This document shows positions 36,083 through 46,334 of a DNA stretch of 64,000 nucleotides, one piece after another. The first letter of the stretch is position 1, and every line of letters starts with the position of its first letter. Source of the stretch: Leuconostoc pseudomesenteroides KCTC 3652 (lineage in GTDB: Bacteria > Bacillota > Bacilli > Lactobacillales > Lactobacillaceae); the NCBI RefSeq assembly GCF_014634745.1, contig NZ_BMBP01000001.1, positions 62,001 through 126,000 of the forward strand, given 5' to 3'. The notes below the pieces were generated by a model. It had not been told where the DNA came from and made no database searches. It was given only the letters and a program-made list of their open reading frames with translations. The translations under genes and the position numbers were made by a program.

Positions 36083-39000
36083 TTATTGCATCTCTTTAAC
36101 TGTAAAGCTACGTGACTCTAGAACTTCCAAAAACGCTTTAACTGTGTCCAGTGCCGTAAACAATGGCACGGCATTTTCGATGGCTGCATTTCGAATCAAC
36201 CGGCCATCGCTCTCTGCACGTTCATCAGCCTGGGTAGTATTGATGACAATTTGCAATTTTTGTTCACGCAATGCAACAACTGAATTGTTATCAGATTCTG
36301 AAATTTTATCTAAGATTTCGACTGGTAACGCATTAGCTGCAAGGTAACTACCTGTACCGGCGGTAGCAAAGATTGCAAATCCGAGATCATTAAATCGTTG
36401 CGCTAAGGTCAGCGCCTCTTCCTTGTCAGCATCTGCGACTGTGAAAAGCACGTTACCATATTGCGGTACCTTAATATTTGAAGCAACAAAGGCTTTATAC
36501 AATGCTTTTGGCAAAGTTGTATCCGACCCCATGACTTCCCCAGTTGACTTCATTTCAGGTCCAAGTAGTGAATCGACATCTGGCAATTTAGTAAATGAAA
36601 AGATTGGCGCTTTGACATGAACCATGTCATCGGCTGGAACAAGACCTGTTTCAAATCCCATATCAGCCAATTTTTCACCTAGCATCACACGAGTAGCTAA
36701 TTGTGCCAATGGCAGATGGGTCACTTTTGAAATAAATGGCACTGTACGCGAGGCACGGGGGTTCACTTCAATTACATAGGCTGTATTTTCATGAATGACA
36801 AATTGCACATTCATTAAGCCAACTGTGTTCAATGATTTAGCTAAGTTAATGGCCGCGTTAACCATTTCATGTTGCACTTTTTGTGACAAATATTGTGGCG
36901 GATATACTGACATTGAATCACCAGAATGTACACCGGCACGTTCAATATGCTCCATAATACCAGGAATTACAGCAGTTTCACCATCTGATAGGACATCCAC
37001 TTCGGCTTCCTGACCAACGAGGTATGAGTCAATCAATACTGGATGATCATTAGAAACTTTGACTGCGCGCTGCATATAGTCTTTTAGTTCTTCGTCAGAT
37101 GACACAATTTCCATAGCTCGACCACCCAAAACATAAGATGGTCGGATGAGAACTGGATAACCAATTTCTTGAGCTGCACTCAAAGCATCAGCAACAGTTG
37201 TAGCTGTTTTACCCACTGGTTGTGGTAATGCGAGTTGTTTAATCACTTGATCAAATGCTTCACGATCTTCAGCACGATTTAAATCTTCAACCGTTGTTCC
37301 CAAAATCTGAACACCATTATCAGTGAGCGGTTGCGCCAAATTAATAGCTGTTTGACCACCAAATTGCACAACGACACCAATAGGCTGTTCTAAATCTATC
37401 ACATTCAAAACATCTTCTAATGTTAAAGGTTCAAAATACAATTTATCAGACACAGAAAAATCCGTTGAAACCGTTTCAGGATTAGAATTCATGATTATTG
37501 CTTCATATCCTGCGCGCTGAATTGCTTTCACTGCATGCACAGTTGCGTAATCAAATTCCACACCTTGACCAATTCGAATTGGACCTGATCCTAAAACAAT
37601 CACGCTTTTTTTATCAGAAACAACCGATTCATTTTCTTTTTCATAGGTAGCATAGTAATACGGTGTTTTTGATTCGAATTCAGCCGCTACAGTGTCAACC
37701 ATTTTATACACAGGTAACAAGTGTTTTGAGTGGCGAAGTTGACGTACTTCTGACATTGACTGGTGCCAAATTTTTGCAATTGTAGCATCAGCAAAGCCAT
37801 TCTTTTTAGCATACTGCAAGTAATCAACATCATTGACGTGCTCTGCTAATTCTTGCTCAATTTCAATAATATGCAATACTTTATCTAAGAAAAACTCATC
37901 AATCAGCGTTTTATCATGAATGGCTTCAAGCGAAATACCGCGACGTAATAGTTCGGCAATCATAAATAAACGATCATCTCGCGCTGGCATGAGTGCTTGC
38001 ATCAACGCTTCATCTGACAAATTATCAAATGTCACATCATCAAGTCCAACAGCACCAATTTCCAAAGAACGAACAGCCTTTAACAAAGCTTCTTCCATGT
38101 TACGACCAATAGCCATAACTTCTCCTGTCGCCTTCATTTGAGTGCCAAGTCGACGATCAGCTGAACTAAATTTATCAAACGGCCAACGCGGAATTTTCAC
38201 AACGACATAATCTAATGCTGGTTCAAATTCTGCTTTGGTTGTACCAGTAACAGGATTGATAATTTCATCTAGTGTTAAACCAACTGCAATTTTGGCAGCC
38301 ATCTTAGCAATAGGATAACCGGTTGCTTTTGAAGCCAAAGCAGATGATCTTGAAACACGTGGGTTAACCTCAATGATGTAATATTTGTAAGACTTCGGAT
38401 CTAACGCCATCTGAATATTAACGCCGCCCTCAATTTTTAGAGCACGAATAATTTTCAAAGCTGCGTCACGCATCATTTGAACTTCACGGTCTGATAACGT
38501 TTGAACTGGCGCTGTCACAATTGAATCGCCCGTATGAATACCGACCGGATCAAAATTTTCCATTGAAGCCACTACCAACGCATTGTCATGTGCATCGCGC
38601 ATCACTTCAAATTCAATTTCCTTGTAACCAGCAATTGAGCGCTCAATCAAAACTTGTGTCACTGGAGACAACTCCAAGCCATTGGCCGCAATCGCTAGTA
38701 ACTCTGAATGGTTTTCTGCAATTCCGCCACCAGTTCCGCCTAAAGTATAAGCAGGACGCACAATAACAGGATAACCATGTTCATCAGCAAATGCGATAGC
38801 TTCGTCAACCGTCGTAGCAATTGTTGATTCTGGAATTGGTTCATGAAGTCGTTCCATTAAATCTTTAAATTCTTCACGATCTTCAGCTTCTTCAATAGCC
38901 GAAAGTTTAGTGCCTAATAGTTCAATATTTAAATCATCTAAAATGCCCGCTTCAGACAAGTCCTTAGCCATATTTAAGCCTGTTTGACCGCCTAATGTTG

Positions 39001-39262
39001 GTAAAATTGCGTCTGGTCGTTCTTTGCGCAAAATACGTTCGATAAAATCGAGTGACAATGGTTCGATATACACTTTATCAGCAATTTCTGAGTCAGTCAT
39101 GATTGTTGCTGGATTAGAATTAACCAGAATAACATCATAACCTTCCTCTTTCAAACTCAAAGCAGCTTGTGTACCCGAATAGTCAAATTCAGCTGCTTGC
39201 CCAATCACAATGGGACCTGAACCAATGACCAACACTTTTTTGATGTCGTTACGTTTAGGCAT
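36083..39262 (-). CDS. carB: Carbamoyl phosphate synthase large chain
   Basis: Synthesises carbamoyl phosphate from ammonia, bicarbonate and two ATP. ATG 39262 is used because GGAG precedes it (an earlier open stretch overlaps carA), giving 1059 residues, shorter than the E. coli enzyme but usual for pyrimidine-linked PyrAb. Two ATP-grasp halves are visible: [22 protein letters not shown] and [21 protein letters not shown]-type starts at residues about 8 and 550, with [16 protein letters not shown] and [12 protein letters not shown]-terminal MGS-like allosteric domain follows residue 935. It overlaps carA by eight bases. Confidence 0.97.
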   Translation of the reverse strand: MPKRNDIKKVLVIGSGPIVIGQAAEFDYSGTQAALSLKEEGYDVILVNSNPATIMTDSEIADKVYIEPLSLDFIERILRKERPDAILPTLGGQTGLNMAKDLSEAGILDDLNIELLGTKLSAIEEAEDREEFKDLMERLHEPIPESTIATTVDEAIAFADEHGYPVIVRPAYTLGGTGGGIAENHSELLAIAANGLELSPVTQVLIERSIAGYKEIEFEVMRDAHDNALVVASMENFDPVGIHTGDSIVTAPVQTLSDREVQMMRDAALKIIRALKIEGGVNIQMALDPKSYKYYIIEVNPRVSRSSALASKATGYPIAKMAAKIAVGLTLDEIINPVTGTTKAEFEPALDYVVVKIPRWPFDKFSSADRRLGTQMKATGEVMAIGRNMEEALLKAVRSLEIGAVGLDDVTFDNLSDEALMQALMPARDDRLFMIAELLRRGISLEAIHDKTLIDEFFLDKVLHIIEIEQELAEHVNDVDYLQYAKKNGFADATIAKIWHQSMSEVRQLRHSKHLLPVYKMVDTVAAEFESKTPYYYATYEKENESVVSDKKSVIVLGSGPIRIGQGVEFDYATVHAVKAIQRAGYEAIIMNSNPETVSTDFSVSDKLYFEPLTLEDVLNVIDLEQPIGVVVQFGGQTAINLAQPLTDNGVQILGTTVEDLNRAEDREAFDQVIKQLALPQPVGKTATTVADALSAAQEIGYPVLIRPSYVLGGRAMEIVSSDEELKDYMQRAVKVSNDHPVLIDSYLVGQEAEVDVLSDGETAVIPGIMEHIERAGVHSGDSMSVYPPQYLSQKVQHEMVNAAINLAKSLNTVGLMNVQFVIHENTAYVIEVNPRASRTVPFISKVTHLPLAQLATRVMLGEKLADMGFETGLVPADDMVHVKAPIFSFTKLPDVDSLLGPEMKSTGEVMGSDTTLPKALYKAFVASNIKVPQYGNVLFTVADADKEEALTLAQRFNDLGFAIFATAGTGSYLAANALPVEILDKISESDNNSVVALREQKLQIVINTTQADERAESDGRLIRNAAIENAVPLFTALDTVKAFLEVLESRSFTVKEMQ

Positions 39263-40343
39263 TTTGAGTTGTCTCCTTTTTTGCATCTGCAATCATTGTT
39301 AGAAAATCGTCAAACAAGTATTCTGCGTCATGTGGACCAGGTGCAGCATCAGGATGGAACTGAACCGAGAAAGCGTGATGCTTTTTCAAACGCAAACCTT
39401 CAATCGTGTGGTCGTTGATTTCTTCATGCGTCACCACTAAATCTGTATTAGCGAGGCTATCACGGTCAACAGCGTAGCCATGATTTTGCGAAGTGAAGTC
39501 CAGACGTTCTTTTGATAAATGACGAACAGCATGGTTAAATCCCCGATGACCAAATTTTAATTTATACGTTTCTGCACCGTTGGCAAGGGCAAATAGCTGA
39601 TGACCTAAGCAAATTCCCATCAACGGTACCTTCTCTTCTAGCGCTTGAATCGTTGGAATAGCATAGGCAGCATCCTGCGGGTCTCCAGGCCCATTTGACA
39701 ACAAAATGCCATCCGGATTAGCTGCTAAAACTGTTTCAGCGGCCACATCAGCTGGAAAAACCATCACATTCGCACCACGCTTCGCTAAAGAACGTAAAAT
39801 TGAATTTTTTAAACCAAAATCAATCAATGCAATTGATACGCCATCAGTTGGATTTTGATATTGTGTTTTAGTTGTGGCATCAGCCACCATGGTATTTGAT
39901 GATTGAAAATTTTTCAAAGTACTTAATGTTTCTTCAGTGACTTCATCTACTAAAGCAGCCTTCATGACACCAAAATCGCGTAATTCTTTAGTTAAAGCTC
40001 GGGTATCAACACCACTAATACCTGGCATACCACTTTTTTCTGCCCATTCAGGTAAGCTCATCATTTGACGCCAATTACTTGGTCGCCGAGCAATTTCATG
40101 CACAACAATTGCTGAGGCGGCTGGACGTAAACTTTCAAAATCATCACGATTAACACCATAGTTGCCAATCAAAGGATAAGTGAAAACAATTATTTCACCA
40201 CGATATGATAAGTCAGTAATTGATTCCTGATAACCAGACATACCTGTGTTAAAAACTAACTCAGCCATCACGTCAGTATCTGCGCCAAACGCTTCACCTT
40301 CATAAATTGATCCGTTCTCTAAAACTAAATATCTTTTTTTCAT
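39255..40343 (-). CDS. carA: Carbamoyl phosphate synthase small chain
   Basis: Glutamine amidotransferase that feeds ammonia to CarB. The 362 residues have the CPSase small domain ([25 protein letters not shown]-type region, residues 16-42) and a class I GATase domain with [10 protein letters not shown], nucleophile cysteine in [14 protein letters not shown], and the catalytic His in [13 protein letters not shown]. Its ATG overlaps the pyrC stop by four bases, and its end overlaps carB. Confidence 0.97.
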   Translation of the reverse strand: MKKRYLVLENGSIYEGEAFGADTDVMAELVFNTGMSGYQESITDLSYRGEIIVFTYPLIGNYGVNRDDFESLRPAASAIVVHEIARRPSNWRQMMSLPEWAEKSGMPGISGVDTRALTKELRDFGVMKAALVDEVTEETLSTLKNFQSSNTMVADATTKTQYQNPTDGVSIALIDFGLKNSILRSLAKRGANVMVFPADVAAETVLAANPDGILLSNGPGDPQDAAYAIPTIQALEEKVPLMGICLGHQLFALANGAETYKLKFGHRGFNHAVRHLSKERLDFTSQNHGYAVDRDSLANTDLVVTHEEINDHTIEGLRLKKHHAFSVQFHPDAAPGPHDAEYLFDDFLTMIADAKKETTQNA

Positions 40344-41617
40344 TTTGTTTGATCCTCGTAAACTATTTCACCATCAACCCAAGTTGCCAACGTTTTACCA
40401 AATACTCGCCAACCAACGAAAGGTGAATTTTTACCCAATGATTGAAAATCATCAACGGTAATGTCACTTTCATGCTCTAAATCAAATAAAGCCAAATCCG
40501 CTACTTCGCCAACTGCAATATTAGTTGGCGCTTTCAGTTGAAAAGTTTCTGCTGGTGAAGCTACCATGCGTTTCATTAGTGTGGCTAAAGTCATCACACC
40601 ACTTTTAACAAGATGCGTATAAAGCAATTGAAAACTTGTTTCGATTCCGGTAATCCCAAATGGGGATTCACGGAATGATTTTGATTTTTCCTCGCTCCCA
40701 TGCGGTGCATGATCAGTGGCGACCATATCAATGGTGCCATCCAGTAATCCAGAGATTAACGCCTCTCTATCTGCTTGGGCACGCAGTGGCGGATTCATTT
40801 TAAACAAAGCATTGTCACTTTTAATATCATCATCTGCTAACAACAGATGATGTGGCGATACTTCAGCTGTCACGTTAACTCCTGCTGATTTTGCCATACG
40901 AACCAAGGCCACTGATTCTTTCGTCGAGATATGGGCAACATGATAATGTACACCCGTTGCTTTTGCCAGAACCAAATCACGCGCTAATTGTGTACTTTCA
41001 GCCAATCCTGTAATGCCTGGCAGTTCTAATTTTTGTGCCGTTGCACCAGCATTCATAACGCCACCGTGTAATAAACTATCATCTTCAAGATGAGCTGCTA
41101 ACGGTTTATTGACCGATGCTGCTGCTTGCATCGCTTGTAACATGGTATCAGCCGTCTGAACACCTTTACCATCATTAGTAAACGCGGCTGCACCCGCCTC
41201 AGCCATCCCTTTAATATCAGAAATTTTAGTTGCCGTCAAATTAGCAGAAATAGCGCCATACTGCGCAATATGAATCAAACCGTTGTCGGTATTTCGTTGA
41301 ATTTGATCCGCCAATAGTTTCGGATTATCTGGCACTGGATTAAGATTAGGCATCGCAATGACTGTCGTAAAGCCACCACGCGCAGCAGCCTTAGAACCAG
41401 TGGCAATGGTTTCCTTATACTCAAACCCTGGTTCCCGAAAATGGACATGAACATCGATTAATCCTGCGGTTAAAAACGCTTGTTTCGCGTCAAAATACCG
41501 ATCGTTGGTATCATCGATCACTTTTGAAATAGCAACAATTTTACCATCTTTATACTGGACATCACGTTGTACCAATTCATCATTTAGCAAAACCTTAGCA
41601 TTTTTGATAACTGTCAT
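40340..41617 (-). CDS. pyrC: Dihydroorotase
   Basis: Zinc amidohydrolase closing carbamoyl aspartate to dihydroorotate. The 425 residues are class I type: DVHVHFREPGFEYKE (metal His pair), GGFTTVIAMPN, the AHLEDD and HVAHISTKES metal sites, and ATDHAPHGSEEK. The start overlaps the pyrB stop as TAATG. No anomaly. Confidence 0.97.
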   Translation of the reverse strand: MTVIKNAKVLLNDELVQRDVQYKDGKIVAISKVIDDTNDRYFDAKQAFLTAGLIDVHVHFREPGFEYKETIATGSKAAARGGFTTVIAMPNLNPVPDNPKLLADQIQRNTDNGLIHIAQYGAISANLTATKISDIKGMAEAGAAAFTNDGKGVQTADTMLQAMQAAASVNKPLAAHLEDDSLLHGGVMNAGATAQKLELPGITGLAESTQLARDLVLAKATGVHYHVAHISTKESVALVRMAKSAGVNVTAEVSPHHLLLADDDIKSDNALFKMNPPLRAQADREALISGLLDGTIDMVATDHAPHGSEEKSKSFRESPFGITGIETSFQLLYTHLVKSGVMTLATLMKRMVASPAETFQLKAPTNIAVGEVADLALFDLEHESDITVDDFQSLGKNSPFVGWRVFGKTLATWVDGEIVYEDQTK

Positions 41618-42516
41618 TAATCGTTCTCCGTTACATATTCTAAAATAGCCATTCTGGCGAACACACCATTTGTCATTTGTTCAAATATTCTAGATTGTGG
41701 TGCTTCAACCAGTTCATCAGCAATTTCTACATCACGATTAACTGGTGCTGGATGCATGATAATCGCCGTGTTTTTTAGTCGTTCATATCTATCTTGTGTC
41801 AACCCAAACTGCTCGTGATATTGTCTACTAGAAAATGATTGATTTTCTGTTTGCGTAATTCTTTCATGCTGTACACGCAAGAACATGACGACATCTTGAT
41901 TTGACCAATCATTATCAATGTCTGTATAAGACCCAAATGTTGTAAAATCGTCAGGTCGCCAACTATCTGGTCCACTAAAGGTCAGCGTTGCGCCCAAATT
42001 ATTCAAAATTTCAGCATTTGAGCGTGCAACTCTTGAGTGGGCCAAGTCACCAACAATTCGAATATTCAATCCTTTAAATCGACCAAATTCTTCATAAATT
42101 GTGACTAAATCCAACAAACTTTGGGAAGGATGCTGCCCGCTACCGTCACCAGCATTAACGAGCTGTGGCAAATCATGTCCAGTGGCGGTCAATAGATTTT
42201 TATACCAAGCATTCTGAGAATGTCTAATGACTGCTACATCAACACCAATAGCTTTTAGCGTTTTCAATGTATCAATGAGACTTTCACCTTTAGTCATTGA
42301 ACTTGTCTGAGGATTAATGATGATTTTTTGCCAATTAAGCCGATTCTCAGCCATTTGAAAACTACTATACGTTCGTGTTGAATTTTCAAAAAATAAATTC
42401 ACAGCCGTTATTGGCAACCGCTTGGGTGTATCCCCAGACTTCAATGCAATCGCTCGTTTAACTAATTGAAACACATTTTGTTCGCTTAGTGTATTTATAT
42501 TCAAAAAGTTACGCAT
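41617..42516 (-). CDS. pyrB: Aspartate carbamoyltransferase catalytic subunit
   Basis: Commits carbamoyl phosphate to pyrimidines. ATG 42516 follows GAGGGG, giving 299 residues; the longer open frame runs into the attenuator terminator. Motifs: FFENSTRTYSSFQMAENRL (carbamoyl phosphate loop), SLIDTLKTL, HPSQSLLDLVT and RVQHERI. First gene of pyrB-pyrC-carA-carB-pyrD-pyrF-pyrE, expected to be controlled by PyrR through the leader. pyrR itself is not in the window. Confidence 0.97.
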   Translation of the reverse strand: MRNFLNINTLSEQNVFQLVKRAIALKSGDTPKRLPITAVNLFFENSTRTYSSFQMAENRLNWQKIIINPQTSSMTKGESLIDTLKTLKAIGVDVAVIRHSQNAWYKNLLTATGHDLPQLVNAGDGSGQHPSQSLLDLVTIYEEFGRFKGLNIRIVGDLAHSRVARSNAEILNNLGATLTFSGPDSWRPDDFTTFGSYTDIDNDWSNQDVVMFLRVQHERITQTENQSFSSRQYHEQFGLTQDRYERLKNTAIIMHPAPVNRDVEIADELVEAPQSRIFEQMTNGVFARMAILEYVTEND

Positions 42517-42533
42517 ATTTCCCCTCTTTATAC

Positions 42534-42656
42534 AAAAAACCAAGCAAGTTAGTCACCTGCTTGGTTCTAGAAAATTTGGGTAAAAGCCTACACTTCACCA
42601 ATCGTATCTATCATCCTTGCAGGCCTCTCTGGACCTGGTTAAAGGTTTCATTTGTT
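42534..42656 (-). promoter_or_regulatory. pyr leader: PyrR-dependent attenuator of the pyr operon
   Basis: The minus-strand leader has the PyrR-binding loop TCCAGAGAGGCCTGCAAGG (42634-42616), which matches the AGAGAGG-N-TGCAAG consensus. It is followed by an intrinsic terminator CCAAGCAGG...CTTGCTTGG (42564-42540) with six U, ending about 18 bases before pyrB. In Bacilli, PyrR bound to UMP stabilises the first hairpin and lets the terminator form. The elements are seen; the mechanism is taken from known homologues. Confidence 0.93.
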
Positions 42657-42662
42657 GTTAAT

Positions 42663-42691
42663 ATATTAACATTTTTCTACTCGGAGTGCAA
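42663..42691 (-). promoter_or_regulatory. Promoter of the pyr operon
   Basis: TTGCAC (42691-42686) and TAATAT (42668-42663) with a 17-base spacer. The -35 abuts the lepB stop codon. Confidence 0.75.
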
Positions 42692-42692
42692 A

Positions 42693-43313
42693 CTACTTTG
42701 CAAAGAAATTTTTATCCCCTTGATTTACATTTGATTTGGCTACTTTATTGCTGTTCCAGAAGGGTACAATCACCTTACCAGTGATATGCTTCTTATCTAC
42801 GAAGCCAAAATAACGACCATCATTAGATACCGAACGGTGATCTCCCATTACGAAATACTCTCCCTTGGGCACAGTTGTATGATTACGATCTTTAGCTTGC
42901 CAAGTATTGCCACTTGATAACGTTTTGAGAGACCAAGTAGTACCAAAGGACATTTCTGTTCCTTCCTTTCGTTCACTGGCACTGATGAAGTCTTGGTTTA
43001 CCTGTTTGCCATTGACGTATAGATTACCATTTCGATATGCTACTGTGTCGCCAGGTATGCCAATAATTCGCTTAACATAATCTTTCTCGCCATCTGCAAT
43101 TCTTGGGTCTTCTTGACGGGCATCAAACACAATCACATCCCCACGCTTGTAGGATGCAATTTTACTCAAAAAAACAAATTCCTTATTCTGCAAATTAGGT
43201 TGCATCGATGGTCCACTCACGCTAACGCCAGTAAACAAAAATGTTCGAATCAATACCACAAATAAAACAGCAAATCCTATTGGAAAAACCCACTCTTTAA
43301 TAAACTTCATCAT
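42693..43313 (-). CDS. lepB: Signal peptidase I
   Basis: Membrane serine protease that removes signal peptides. ATG 43313 (or the next ATG at 43310) follows AGGGGA; 206 residues. One N-terminal membrane helix (about 8-27), catalytic Ser in SGPSMQPNL, catalytic Lys in DYVKRIIGIPGD, and box E GDHRSVSNDGRYFGFV are present. It ends inside the pyr promoter with no terminator of its own, so lepB transcripts may run into the pyr leader. Confidence 0.95.
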   Translation of the reverse strand: MMKFIKEWVFPIGFAVLFVVLIRTFLFTGVSVSGPSMQPNLQNKEFVFLSKIASYKRGDVIVFDARQEDPRIADGEKDYVKRIIGIPGDTVAYRNGNLYVNGKQVNQDFISASERKEGTEMSFGTTWSLKTLSSGNTWQAKDRNHTTVPKGEYFVMGDHRSVSNDGRYFGFVDKKHITGKVIVPFWNSNKVAKSNVNQGDKNFFAK

Positions 43314-43332
43314 TTTGTTATTGTCCCCTATA

Positions 43333-43361
43333 CAAAACACACCAGCAGATGACTGCCGGTG
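43333..43361 (-). terminator. Hairpin between yheA-like gene and lepB
   Basis: 9-bp stem CACCGGCAG/CTGCTGGTG with a 4-base loop, followed by UGUUUUG. The weak U-run suggests partial termination or an mRNA stabiliser. Confidence 0.5.
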
Positions 43362-43373
43362 AAAATATTTTGC

Positions 43374-43724
43374 TTAATTTAGCTTAGCATATGCCTCAGC
43401 AACTGGCTTTGTCACAATATCGTTGATTTCAGTCAAAAGTGTGTTGAGCGCCTGTTCAGCGTTCATTAGCGCCTTGATTTTATCATCATTTTGAACCTTA
43501 GCTGCCACTGCATCCCATTCCTTTTCTTTTTCTGGATCAGGTTGTTGCTGTGTTTGCATCATTTGTTGAACCGCATGTTGAATCTGTTGAAATTCACCAA
43601 ACAATTCTTTAGATGTTGCATCTTCTTGTACATCACTGAAAGCATTTTGCCAAGCAATGTATTGTTGTGTTTCAGTTAGTACTTTAGCCATCTCATTGGC
43701 ATTATCATAAATATTTACAGTCAT
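43374..43724 (-). CDS. YlbF/YheA family protein (UPF0342)
   Basis: A 116-residue helical protein of the DUF964/UPF0342 group: VNIYDNANEMAKVLTETQQY start, DVQEDATSKELFGEFQQIQ, and a Gln-rich middle (MMQTQQQPDPEKEKEW). B. subtilis relatives (YlbF, YmcA) belong to an RNase Y-associated complex, while YheA itself is uncharacterised; which role applies here is unclear. It lies 24 bases after the PBP gene and upstream of lepB. Confidence 0.85.
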   Translation of the reverse strand: MTVNIYDNANEMAKVLTETQQYIAWQNAFSDVQEDATSKELFGEFQQIQHAVQQMMQTQQQPDPEKEKEWDAVAAKVQNDDKIKALMNAEQALNTLLTEINDIVTKPVAEAYAKLN

Positions 43725-43748
43725 TTTTCTATCCTTTTTATTTTGTAT

Positions 43749-45824
43749 TTACTGTCCAAAAAGTCCTGTTACAGTATCCCATAGTTTGCCAGCACCATCA
43801 ACAGCTTTCTTCACGCCAGTATTGAAATCTTTTTGAATAGTACCCCAGATATCACTAGATGAAGAACTATTACTGCTGTTCGTACTTGTATTAGGATTAG
43901 TTACTGTAAATGTTGATTGACTCGTATTTGGCAATATCTGTTCAAGGGACGTTTTAACTAATGGCCCCATCGTTGAGGTTAGGCCAAGTGGCAAAGAATT
44001 TGATTGTGCATTTTTACCTTCAAGTCCCATCCAAGTCGCTTCAACAATGTCTTTGGTGTAAGCCATTGCCCAAGAATCTTTTGACGAGTTAGCATTATTT
44101 TGATCGAGTGAATTTTCGGTTGTCCCTGTTTTACCAGCAATCGTATAGCCACTTGGTGCCGACCCAACACCTGTACCGTTCGTATACGTGCCCAACATCA
44201 TTCTAGTCATATTATCAGCAACTGTGCTACTAATGACCCTTGTTTGTTTTGTCTTGGGTGTATTGACAATAACTTTACCTGTGGCATCAACGATCTTTGT
44301 AATATAGTGTGCCTGACTCATAACACCGTCATTAGCAAATGCAGTATAAGCCTGAGCCATTTGCTGCGGTGAAACACCACTTGACAAACCACCTAAGGCT
44401 AACGACAATGTTTTATCACTGGAAGTCAATGGCAAACCAAATTTGATAGCACTATTATATCCTACCGACACGCCCATCTTGTTTAATAAATAAACTGCGG
44501 GAATATTGTAAGAATGCTCAAGTGCTGAATACATTGGTACATCAGCTGTTTCGACATTGCCAGCATTGTTTGGCGTAAAATTGCCGTTGACACCAAATGA
44601 CATGACTTTGTTTGGCAGTTCAGAATCAATGGAATAGCCACGTTGCAAAGCAGGAGCATATACAACAATTGGCTTAATCGTAGAGCCAGGTGATAGAAGC
44701 GCTTGGTTAGCACGATTGTAGCCACGGAAAGTGTGCGTCTCTTCACGACCACCGACGATGGCCCTGACGCCACCATTTTTTGCATTTAGAACAATTGAAG
44801 CAGCTTGGGCATTGTTCACATAATTGAACATAGCATCGTTGTCAAAGTCGTTTTGTAAATTAGTTTGATCTTCTTGATTGAGCGTCGTATAAATTTTGTA
44901 GCCGCGATTCATCACATCGCTTTCGGTCAAACCGTATGTTTTGATAGCTTCGCTGATAACTGAATCAAAAAACCATGGATATTTATACTCACCCGAGGCA
45001 TTATACGTATCATGCAGAACTGTCGTTGTGGACTGGGCCACACTTGCCTGAGCTTTGGTCAGCTTTTTATTTGCCACCATTGTCGCAAGTACAACATTTC
45101 GCCGCGCATCTGATGCTTTTGGATGATCAATCGGGTTGAATTGGGCCGGGCTTGTCAACATGCCTGCTAATGTTGCTGCCTGTGCTGTCGTCAATTGACT
45201 AGCATGAACACCAAAATATTTCTGAGCCGCATCTTCGACACCCCAAACGCCGTTACCAAACCATGCATTATTTAAATACATGGTGAAAATTTTATTTTTA
45301 GAATAATCTTGTTCAACTTGCATTGACAAAAATATTTCTTTGGCTTTACGGGTAAAAGTCTGTTCTTGCGTTAAATAAGCATTTTTAACCAATTGCTGGG
45401 TTAGTGTTGAGCCACCACCGGAAATTGCATTAGAACCAGTTACCTTATTTCGCACATACATCAGTGCTGCACGAGCAATCCCTTTAACCGAAAAACCATG
45501 TTCGTGATAAAAATTACGATCCTCAATTGATAAAACCGCATCACGCATGTTTTGTGAAATTTGATCGTACTTTACATAAGTTCCCTTTTGTGAGTACAAT
45601 TCACCGGCTTTTTTACCCTCATCATCATATATCTCAGTGGTTGCTGAAAGGGTAGCTTCTAAGTTTTCAACGTTTGCGGTTTTGGTCAAAACAACCAAAT
45701 ACACACTGGTTGCAAGGAACAGAGTCATGAATAACACAATCAAGAGTCGCCCAAATTGCCAACGGCGCCAGATTGGACCAAGTTTATCCCAAATTTTTTT
45801 AATTGTAGATTTTAACCAAGTCAT
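43749..45824 (-). CDS. Class A penicillin-binding protein (bifunctional glycosyltransferase/transpeptidase)
   Basis: Polymerises and cross-links peptidoglycan. The 691 residues: a basic cytoplasmic tail, a membrane helix (about 26-46), and a GT51 domain with catalytic Glu101 (SIEDRNFYHEHG) plus GGSTLTQQLVKN. The transpeptidase domain has SxxK S381-K384 (SPGSTIKP), SxN in EHSYNIP and KTG in AGKTGTT. A Thr/Ser/Asn linker and amphipathic tail end the protein. It starts 3 bases after argR, so the two are coupled. Which of PBP1a or PBP2a it matches cannot be fixed by eye. Confidence 0.95.
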   Translation of the reverse strand: MTWLKSTIKKIWDKLGPIWRRWQFGRLLIVLFMTLFLATSVYLVVLTKTANVENLEATLSATTEIYDDEGKKAGELYSQKGTYVKYDQISQNMRDAVLSIEDRNFYHEHGFSVKGIARAALMYVRNKVTGSNAISGGGSTLTQQLVKNAYLTQEQTFTRKAKEIFLSMQVEQDYSKNKIFTMYLNNAWFGNGVWGVEDAAQKYFGVHASQLTTAQAATLAGMLTSPAQFNPIDHPKASDARRNVVLATMVANKKLTKAQASVAQSTTTVLHDTYNASGEYKYPWFFDSVISEAIKTYGLTESDVMNRGYKIYTTLNQEDQTNLQNDFDNDAMFNYVNNAQAASIVLNAKNGGVRAIVGGREETHTFRGYNRANQALLSPGSTIKPIVVYAPALQRGYSIDSELPNKVMSFGVNGNFTPNNAGNVETADVPMYSALEHSYNIPAVYLLNKMGVSVGYNSAIKFGLPLTSSDKTLSLALGGLSSGVSPQQMAQAYTAFANDGVMSQAHYITKIVDATGKVIVNTPKTKQTRVISSTVADNMTRMMLGTYTNGTGVGSAPSGYTIAGKTGTTENSLDQNNANSSKDSWAMAYTKDIVEATWMGLEGKNAQSNSLPLGLTSTMGPLVKTSLEQILPNTSQSTFTVTNPNTSTNSSNSSSSSDIWGTIQKDFNTGVKKAVDGAGKLWDTVTGLFGQ

Positions 45825-45827
45825 GCA

Positions 45828-46298
45828 TCACCCTATCAACGCCGCCCAATGATTGGCCAATTGTTCTGCGGACTGGGCAGTCGTACTCGTCACATAGATT
45901 GTATTAAATCCCGCTAGTGTCGCGACCACTTCAGGCAGATTCGCGTCGTCAATAATACCGGCAACGGCATTGCCACTACCATCGGTTGTCTTAACAATCG
46001 TCATAAACGCAACGCTCTTGGCAAAATACGCGTATTCTTTGATTGCTTCATCAACTGCTGTAGTTGAACCCTTTTCGGTTTTTTCAACTGTGGTCTCCTG
46101 CAATTGCTGATAGCGCAATTGACCAACGCTATCTTTTTGACGAACAATATTTAAAGCACGAATGTCCCTTGAAATAGTAGTTTGTGTCGTTTCAACACCA
46201 CGGCCGTTTAATTGTGCCAATAAATCTTCTTGATTTGAAATCGTTTGATGCTGAATAATATCAAGAATCATTTCTTGACGTTTTTGTTTTGAAATCAT
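45828..46298 (-). CDS. argR: Arginine repressor family regulator
   Basis: The 156-residue regulator has a winged-helix N-terminus (KRQEMILDIIQHQTISNQEDL, ETTQTTISRDIRALNIV) and a C-terminal hexamerisation domain with arginine-binding acidic pair GIIDDANLPEVVATLAGFNTIYV. It follows argS after 36 bases. As sensor of arginine it would suit regulation of argS or arg biosynthesis genes elsewhere; I see no clear ARG box in the argS upstream region. Confidence 0.93.
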   Translation of the reverse strand: MISKQKRQEMILDIIQHQTISNQEDLLAQLNGRGVETTQTTISRDIRALNIVRQKDSVGQLRYQQLQETTVEKTEKGSTTAVDEAIKEYAYFAKSVAFMTIVKTTDGSGNAVAGIIDDANLPEVVATLAGFNTIYVTSTTAQSAEQLANHWAALIG

Positions 46299-46334
46299 AG
46301 ATTTCTCCCTTAAAGACTCGCGTCAATCCACTAC

